Assembly: GCA_944321335.1 (NCBI GenBank)
Contig: CALUKX010000024.1
Location: 1-40,223 of the forward strand
Source of the DNA: an uncultured Phocaeicola sp.
Lineage (GTDB): Bacteria > Bacteroidota > Bacteroidia > Bacteroidales > Bacteroidaceae
DNA length: 40,223 nt
Direction of reading: 5' to 3'
Shown here in pieces: positions 35,618 to 40,223 of the stretch. The notes beneath the pieces are model-generated. The model did no database searches, was not told the origin of the DNA, and saw only the letters and a program-made list of their open reading frames with translations. How positions within the stretch are numbered: the stretch's first letter is position 1; each line of letters begins with the position of its first letter. A program made the translations under genes and the position numbers.

Positions 35618-35755
35618 TATACTTGAACAACCTTATATAGAGAGAATATTTATATAAATAAAATGAGGTTTTATGAAAATGTTATACAATAGGTAATAGT
35701 CAGGTAAAATGACAGGATAACATTTTAAAAACAACTACAAAATACAAATACAATT

Positions 35756-36112
35756 ATGAAGAAAATTGAAGCAATCATTCGTAGAACCAAATTTGAAGAT
35801 GTTAAGGAAGCTCTTTTAGCTGCCGACATCGAATGGTTCTCATATTATGAGGTAAGAGGTATAGGTAAGACTCGTCAGGGTCGTATCTATCGTGGAGTAG
35901 TGTACGACACTAGTTCAATCGAAAGAACACTTATTTCTATTGTAGTCCGTGACAAGAATGTTGAAAAGACTATCCAGGCTGTATTGAGTGCAGCCCAGAC
36001 CGGTGAAATCGGTGATGGTCGTATCTTCGTCATTCCGGTAGAAGATTCAATCCGTATCCGTACAGGTGAACGCGGAGATATCGCCTTGTATAATGCGGAA
36101 CAGGAAAAATAA
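35756..36112 (+). CDS. glnB: PII-family nitrogen regulatory protein
   Basis: PII is a trimeric signal protein that binds ATP/ADP and 2-oxoglutarate and controls partners such as AmtB. The 118 residues begin MKKIEAIIRRTKFEDVKEAL, typical of PII. The T-loop region is GIGKTRQGRIYRGVVYDTSS, with Y45 at the place of the modified tyrosine of E. coli GlnB (LYRGAEY). The B and C loops are clear: GEIGDGRIFVIPVEDSIRIRTGERG. The T-loop differs from the GlnB/GlnK consensus and is slightly shorter, so uridylylation is not certain and no glnD is present here. It could equally be named glnK because it lies 44 bases before amtB. AATGTTAT copies occur at 35678-35685 and 35717-35724 just upstream. Confidence 0.93.
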   Translation: MKKIEAIIRRTKFEDVKEALLAADIEWFSYYEVRGIGKTRQGRIYRGVVYDTSSIERTLISIVVRDKNVEKTIQAVLSAAQTGEIGDGRIFVIPVEDSIRIRTGERGDIALYNAEQEK

Positions 36113-36156
36113 ACGGATAATAGGTAACTAGTTGTTGTATTAAAAGAAATTTGATT

Positions 36157-37539
36157 ATGAAAACGATAGATAAAATTGTAGGTCGTAGAGGACTTGCATC
36201 CTTGATGCTTTTCTTGCCTCTTATGGCAATGGCTCAGGATACTGCTGAAGCTGCGGCTCCTGCTAGCAATGAAACAGTAGCCGAACTCGCAACCGGTGTG
36301 AACACAGTATGGATGCTGCTTGCAGCAATGTTGGTTTTTATTATGCAGCCGGGTTTTGCATTGGTTGAAGCTGGTTTTACCAGAACTAAAAATACTGCCA
36401 ATATCTTGATGAAGAACTTGGTCGACTTCATGTTCGGTTCCTTGCTCTTCTGGTTTATTGGTTTCGGATTGATGTTTGGTGTAGGAAAATTTGTTGGTGT
36501 TCCTCACTTCATCGATCTGGATATGATGAGTAGTATTATCGATAACGGTCTGCCTATTGAAGGTTTCCTGATTTTCCAGACTGTATTCTGTGCTACTTCT
36601 GCAACAATCGTATCAGGTGCGATGGCCGAACGTACTAAGTTCTCAATGTACTTGGTTTATACAGTTGCCATCAGTGTCTTGATTTATCCGATTTCAGGTC
36701 ACTGGACTTGGGGTGGCGGTTGGTTGTGCAACGGTGATCCTGATTCATTTATGATGCGTACATTCGGATATGCATTCCATGACTTCGCCGGTTCTACAGT
36801 GGTTCACTCTGTAGGTGGTTGGATTGCTTTGGTTGGTGCTGCTATTCTTGGTCCTCGTGTTGGTAAATATGGTAAGGACGGTAAGTCTAGAGCAATTCCG
36901 GGTCATAACCTGACTATCGCTGCTTTGGGTGTATTCATCCTTTGGTTCGGTTGGTTCGGATTCAACCCTGGATCTCAGTTGGCTGCAGCTACATCAGGCG
37001 ATCAGACTGCTATCTCTCATGTGTTCCTGACTACTAACTTGGCTGCTTGTGCCGGTGGTTTCTGTGCATTGGTTGTCAGCTGGATGAGATATGGTAAACC
37101 TTCTTTGTCATTGACATTGAACGGTATCTTGGCCGGTTTGGTAGGTATCACTGCGGGTTGTGATCTTGTTTCTCCGCTCGGTTCTGTATGTATCGGTGCT
37201 ATCTGCGGTGTAATAATGATCTTCTCAGTAGAAATTTTGGATCACAAGTTCCACATCGATGACCCAGTTGGTGCCTCTTCAGTACACGGTGTCTGCGGTT
37301 TCTTGGGAACAGTTCTTACCGGTTGTTTCGCTGTAGAAGGCGGTTTGTTCTACGGTGGCGGATTCGGATTCCTCGGAGCTGAAATCTTCGGTGCTGCAAT
37401 CGTTGGCTGCTGGGCTGCTCTGATGGGTTACATTATCTTCAAAGTTCTTGATAAAGTTCACGGATTGCGTGTTCCTGCAAGAGTTGAAGAAGAAGGTTTG
37501 GATATCTACGAACACGGAGAATCTGCTTACAACAACTAA
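36157..37539 (+). CDS. amtB: Ammonium transporter AmtB with cleavable signal peptide
   Basis: AmtB is an 11-helix trimeric inner-membrane channel that takes up ammonium. From the ATG at 36157 it has 460 residues. A signal peptide (about 1-26, ending AMAQ) precedes a short alanine-rich linker and the Amt core. The core carries MQPGFALVEAGFTRTKN, MAERTKFSMYL, and the conserved D209 and H217 (HDFAGSTVVHSVGG). Further on are HNLTIAALGVFILWFGWFGFN and the second pore histidine in SSVHGVCGFLGT. The C-terminal tail (GLRVPARVEEEGLDIYEHGESAY) holds the region that interacts with PII in other bacteria. A TTG at 36151 is a less likely start. It lies between glnB and glnN. Confidence 0.96.
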   Translation: MKTIDKIVGRRGLASLMLFLPLMAMAQDTAEAAAPASNETVAELATGVNTVWMLLAAMLVFIMQPGFALVEAGFTRTKNTANILMKNLVDFMFGSLLFWFIGFGLMFGVGKFVGVPHFIDLDMMSSIIDNGLPIEGFLIFQTVFCATSATIVSGAMAERTKFSMYLVYTVAISVLIYPISGHWTWGGGWLCNGDPDSFMMRTFGYAFHDFAGSTVVHSVGGWIALVGAAILGPRVGKYGKDGKSRAIPGHNLTIAALGVFILWFGWFGFNPGSQLAAATSGDQTAISHVFLTTNLAACAGGFCALVVSWMRYGKPSLSLTLNGILAGLVGITAGCDLVSPLGSVCIGAICGVIMIFSVEILDHKFHIDDPVGASSVHGVCGFLGTVLTGCFAVEGGLFYGGGFGFLGAEIFGAAIVGCWAALMGYIIFKVLDKVHGLRVPARVEEEGLDIYEHGESAYNN

Positions 37540-37563
37540 TCAGAGATTCCCTTGGTAGAATCC

Positions 37564-37578
37564 TCGGAAGATTTCCGA
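37564..37578 (+). repeat. Short inverted repeat after amtB
   Basis: TCGGAA, GAT, TTCCGA form a small hairpin 25 bases after the amtB stop, just before a larger GC-rich one. Confidence 0.45.
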
Positions 37579-37599
37579 AAGGTGATAAACCAAATATTA

Positions 37600-37629
37600 T
37601 CCCGGGCGGGCTTGGCCGCCTTCCCGGGA
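37600..37629 (+). terminator. GC-rich hairpin between amtB and glnN
   Basis: TCCCGGG (37600-37606) and CCCGGGA (37623-37629) enclose CGGGCTTGGCCGCC, which can pair internally. It stands out in AT-rich flanks. The trailer AACTAGATAAAAG has no T run, so it may be an mRNA-stabilising or processing hairpin rather than a terminator. Confidence 0.55.
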
Positions 37630-37679
37630 ACTAGATAAAAGAAAAAGCATTTTATAACAACTAATTAAATTGAGGTATT

Positions 37680-39869
37680 ATGTCAAAATTAAGATTTAGA
37701 GTCGTAGAAAAAGCGTTTCAGTCGAAACCTTTGGAAGTATCAGCTCCGACAGAACGTCCGAGTGAGTATTTCGGAAAGTATGTGTTCAACCGTGAAAAGA
37801 TGTTCAAGTATCTGCCTAGCACAGTATATGCTAAGTTGGTAGATGCTATGGATAACGGTGCTGCTCTTGACCGTTCAATCGCCGATCAGGTTGCAGAAGG
37901 TATGAAGCGTTGGGCCATGGAACTGGGCGCTACTCACTATACTCACTGGTTCCAGCCGTTGACCGAAGGTACAGCCGAAAAGCATGACGCTTTCGTCGAA
38001 CACGACGGTAAGGGCGGAATGATGGAAGAGTTCTCAGGAAAATTGCTGGTACAGCAGGAACCGGATGCTTCTTCTTTCCCTAACGGTGGTATCCGTAACA
38101 CATTCGAAGCTCGTGGTTACAGTGCTTGGGATCCATCATCTCCAGTATTCGTTGTTGACGATACTTTGTGTATTCCTACTGTATTTATCGCTTATACAGG
38201 TGAATCACTCGACTATAAGGCTCCGTTACTGAAAGCTTTACGTGCTGTAAACAAAGCAGCAGTTGACGTTTGCCACTATTTCAATCCGGAAGTAAAGAAA
38301 GTGATGGCCTACTTGGGTTGGGAACAGGAATATTTCCTGGTTGACGAAGGTTTGTATGCCGCTCGTCCTGACCTGTTGCTGACAGGCCGTACATTGATGG
38401 GGCACGAAGCTTCAAAGAACCAACAGTTGGAAGACCACTATTTCGGTGCTATCCCGGCCCGTGTTGCCGCATTCATGAAAGATTTGGAAATCCAGGCATT
38501 GGAATTGGGTATTCCTGTAAAGACCCGTCACAACGAGGTTGCTCCGAACCAGTTCGAATTGGCTCCGATCTTCGAAGAATGTAACTTGGCCGTAGACCAC
38601 AACATGTTGATCATGTCATTGATGCGTAAAGTTGCTCGTACTCACGGATTCCGTGTTCTGTTGCACGAAAAACCGTTCAAGGGTGTCAACGGTTCAGGTA
38701 AGCATAACAACTGGTCACTCGGTACCGATACAGGTGTTCTGCTGATGGGTCCGGGCAAGACTTCAGAAGAAAACTTGCGTTTCATCACGTTTATTGTCAA
38801 TACTTTGATGGCGGTTTATCGTCATAACGGTTTGCTGAAAGCTTCTATCATGAGCGCAACCAATGCTCATCGTCTGGGAGCAAACGAAGCACCTCCTGCA
38901 ATCATTTCTTCATTCTTGGGTACTCAGTTGAGCAAAGTGTTGGATCACATGGAAGACAGCTCTACAAACGAACTGATTTCTTTGGGTGGTAAACACGGTA
39001 TGAAACTGGATATCCCACAGATTCCGGAACTGCTAATTGATAACACTGACCGTAACCGTACTTCACCGTTCGCATTTACAGGTAACCGTTTCGAATTCCG
39101 TGCTGTAGGTTCTGAAGCTAACTGTGCCAGTGCAATGATTGCATTGAATACTGCCGTTGCAGAACAGTTGGTTGAATTCAAGGCCGCTGTAGATGCATTG
39201 ATTGAAAAGGGTGAACCGAAGATTTCTGCTATTATCCAGGTTATCCGTGAATATATCAAGATCTGTAAGCCAATCCGTTTCGACGGTAACGGTTACAGCG
39301 AAGAATGGAAAGCCGAAGCTGCAAAACGTGGCTTGGATTGCGAAACCAGCTGTCCGGTTATCTTCGACCAGTACTTGACTGAAGATTCTATCAAGATGTT
39401 CGAAAGCGCTGGAGTTATGACCAAGAAGGAACTTGAAGCCCGTAACGAAGTTAAGTGGGAAACTTACACCAAGAAGATTCAGATTGAAGCTCGTGTATTG
39501 GGTGACTTGGTAATGAACCATATCGTTCCGGTTGCTACAGAATATCAGAGCAAACTGATCGATAACGTATTCAAGATGAAGTCTATCTTCTCTGCTGAAG
39601 AAGCTGACAAGCTTTCTGCTGAAAACAAGGCTATCATCAAGGAAATTGCAGAGCGTACTTCTTACATCAAGGAACATGTGGATGCAATGGTTCAGGCTCG
39701 TAAGATAGCTAATAAGATTACCGACGAACGTGAAAAAGCTATCGCTTACCACGATACTATCGCTCCGATGTTGGAAGAAATCCGTTACCACATCGATAAG
39801 CTCGAATTGATCGTTGACGATCAGATGTGGACTCTGCCGAAGTACAGAGAGCTGTTATTTATTAGATAA
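37680..39869 (+). CDS. glnN: Glutamine synthetase type III
   Basis: GSIII joins ammonium and glutamate to glutamine with ATP; it is the main form in Bacteroides. The 729 residues match the large GSIII family: an N-terminal unique part (EYFGKYVFNREKMFKYL), EHDGKGGMMEEFSGKLLVQQEPDASSFPNGG, DVCHYF...GWEQEYFLVDE, the ammonium/metal region HNEVAPNQFELAPIFEE, NGSGKHNNWSLGTD, NAHRLGANEAPPAII, DRNRTSPFAFTGNRFEFRAVGS, and a helical C-terminal part. It is not related in length to the 470-residue GSI. It is probably co-transcribed with amtB, since I see no -7 element in the 140-base gap. The same gene is often called glnA in Bacteroides. Four hairpins follow it. Confidence 0.97.
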   Translation: MSKLRFRVVEKAFQSKPLEVSAPTERPSEYFGKYVFNREKMFKYLPSTVYAKLVDAMDNGAALDRSIADQVAEGMKRWAMELGATHYTHWFQPLTEGTAEKHDAFVEHDGKGGMMEEFSGKLLVQQEPDASSFPNGGIRNTFEARGYSAWDPSSPVFVVDDTLCIPTVFIAYTGESLDYKAPLLKALRAVNKAAVDVCHYFNPEVKKVMAYLGWEQEYFLVDEGLYAARPDLLLTGRTLMGHEASKNQQLEDHYFGAIPARVAAFMKDLEIQALELGIPVKTRHNEVAPNQFELAPIFEECNLAVDHNMLIMSLMRKVARTHGFRVLLHEKPFKGVNGSGKHNNWSLGTDTGVLLMGPGKTSEENLRFITFIVNTLMAVYRHNGLLKASIMSATNAHRLGANEAPPAIISSFLGTQLSKVLDHMEDSSTNELISLGGKHGMKLDIPQIPELLIDNTDRNRTSPFAFTGNRFEFRAVGSEANCASAMIALNTAVAEQLVEFKAAVDALIEKGEPKISAIIQVIREYIKICKPIRFDGNGYSEEWKAEAAKRGLDCETSCPVIFDQYLTEDSIKMFESAGVMTKKELEARNEVKWETYTKKIQIEARVLGDLVMNHIVPVATEYQSKLIDNVFKMKSIFSAEEADKLSAENKAIIKEIAERTSYIKEHVDAMVQARKIANKITDEREKAIAYHDTIAPMLEEIRYHIDKLELIVDDQMWTLPKYRELLFIR

Positions 39870-39872
39870 ATT

Positions 39873-39892
39873 AGAAATTACCTCTAATTTCT
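39873..39892 (+). repeat. Hairpin 1 after glnN
   Basis: AGAAATTA (39873-39880), loop CCTC, TAATTTCT (39885-39892). It begins four bases after the stop; AT-rich and weak. Confidence 0.5.
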
Positions 39893-39914
39893 TCTTATTG
39901 GTTGTTTGATGAAG

Positions 39915-39947
39915 AAGACCGGATCTCCGTGAGGAATATCCGGTCTT
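39915..39947 (+). repeat. Hairpin 2 after glnN
   Basis: AAGACCGGAT (39915-39924) and ATCCGGTCTT (39938-39947) form a perfect 10-base stem. Only a short TG follows, so it is not a full terminator on this strand. Confidence 0.6.
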
Positions 39948-39956
39948 TGTCCAATT

Positions 39957-40000
39957 AGTCCGGTGTTCCAAGTCGTTGGCTCGCCGGACTTTCTTTTTTA
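39957..40000 (+). terminator. Hairpin 3 after glnN: rho-independent terminator
   Basis: AGTCCGG (39957-39963) and CCGGACT (39984-39990) are followed by TTCTTTTTT (39991-39999). This is the most terminator-like of the four. Confidence 0.78.
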
Positions 40001-40029
40001 GCGGTATTACCTTTTTTAGAGGTTTAGAT

Positions 40030-40076
40030 AGAACCATTGATTCATGCCTTAGAACAAGAGATGAATCAATGGTTCT
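40030..40076. repeat. Hairpin 4: perfect 16-base inverted repeat
   Basis: AGAACCATTGATTCAT (40030-40045) pairs perfectly with ATGAATCAATGGTTCT (40061-40076) around a 15-base loop. There is no clean T run on either side; it may end transcription arriving from the right. Confidence 0.65.
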
Positions 40077-40223
40077 GTCTGATTTATTATCTCATTATAC
40101 GTGGATAATAGTCATCCGATTTTTTTTCTTTGTAATCTTTGTTATTATGTAAGCATTCGAAGAAATGCACCTTTTACACTTTGAGGTTTGGTTGTAGCTT
40201 TGCGGCAGTGAATACAATCAAAC
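40077..40223. other. Window end: no gene, possible promoter region for a gene to the right
   Basis: The gene-free end is 39870-40223. After the four hairpins there is AT-rich sequence with a -7-like TAGCTTTG at 40195-40202. No start codon with a long frame is visible before the end. Confidence 0.45.
40195..40202 (+). promoter_or_regulatory. Possible Bacteroidetes -7 promoter element reading out of the window
   Basis: TAGCTTTG followed by CGG matches TAnnTTTG near the right end. The gene it serves would lie beyond the window. Confidence 0.45.

Noticed and set aside
39063-39791. 242-codon open frame on the minus strand, opposite glnN
   Set aside because: Shadow of glnN codon usage; rich in F, S and C with no recognisable domain.

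Overview
The window reads as a chromosomal stretch of a gut-type Bacteroidales, probably Bacteroidaceae (Bacteroides/Phocaeicola-like). Four things point there: promoters of the Bacteroidetes type (TAnnTTTG -7 elements lie just upstream of most transcription units), a thiSEGCHF operon behind a TPP riboswitch, a type III glutamine synthetase, and families largely confined to Bacteroidetes (DUF4296, TamL, BACON-GH5). Almost everything is housekeeping. I see no tRNA, rRNA, CRISPR array, insertion sequence, integrase, prophage or origin.

Layout. 1-1131: a TonB-like protein with an unusual N-terminal four-cysteine motif, ending in a strong shared terminator. 1155-2338 (-): a Bcr/CflA-type MFS exporter broken by a frameshift. 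2606-8680 (+): ileS, a DksA-like gene, lspA, a DUF4296 lipoprotein and a small unknown gene, the last three joined by 4-base stop/start overlaps. 8698-11882: divergent rRNA/tRNA methyltransferase and the outer-membrane assembly lipoprotein TamL, sharing a 62-base promoter region. 11893-16374 (+): a small unknown gene, a structured 409-base gap, an arginase-fold protein and an AsmA-like gene with a -1 frameshift. 16546-28087 is all on the minus strand: MATE exporter, small basic protein, FabK/nitronate monooxygenase, B12/radical SAM protein, prs, TenI-like protein, small lipoprotein, lipid A-type acyltransferase, NlpC/P60 hydrolase, GH5 glucanase and an aminotransferase. 28223-28714 (+): a DUF4186 gene whose end overlaps thiF. 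28709-34224 (-): the thiamine operon. 34769-39869 (+): a nitrogen-assimilation operon (small porin, PII, AmtB, GSIII), followed by four successive hairpins.

Two modules are clearly functional units. In the thiamine operon, ThiH makes dehydroglycine, ThiF adenylates ThiS, ThiG makes the thiazole, ThiC makes the pyrimidine and ThiE joins them. The TPP riboswitch controls the operon, and a strong terminator-like hairpin sits between thiH and thiF. In the nitrogen module, ammonium enters through AmtB, PII senses nitrogen and energy state, and GSIII fixes ammonium into glutamine; the leading gene encodes a small outer-membrane protein that may serve as an entry route.

I did not find a clearly new defence or mobile system. 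The best leads are the regulatory architecture around the nitrogen operon (a repeated AATGTTAT octamer, palindromes, intercistronic and downstream hairpins), the thiH/thiF hairpin, the ThiF and DksA-like proteins that lack the family's zinc cysteines, and the Cys4-TonB protein. Two genes carry frameshifts and a third has no good start codon, so assembly quality should be checked before calling them pseudogenes.
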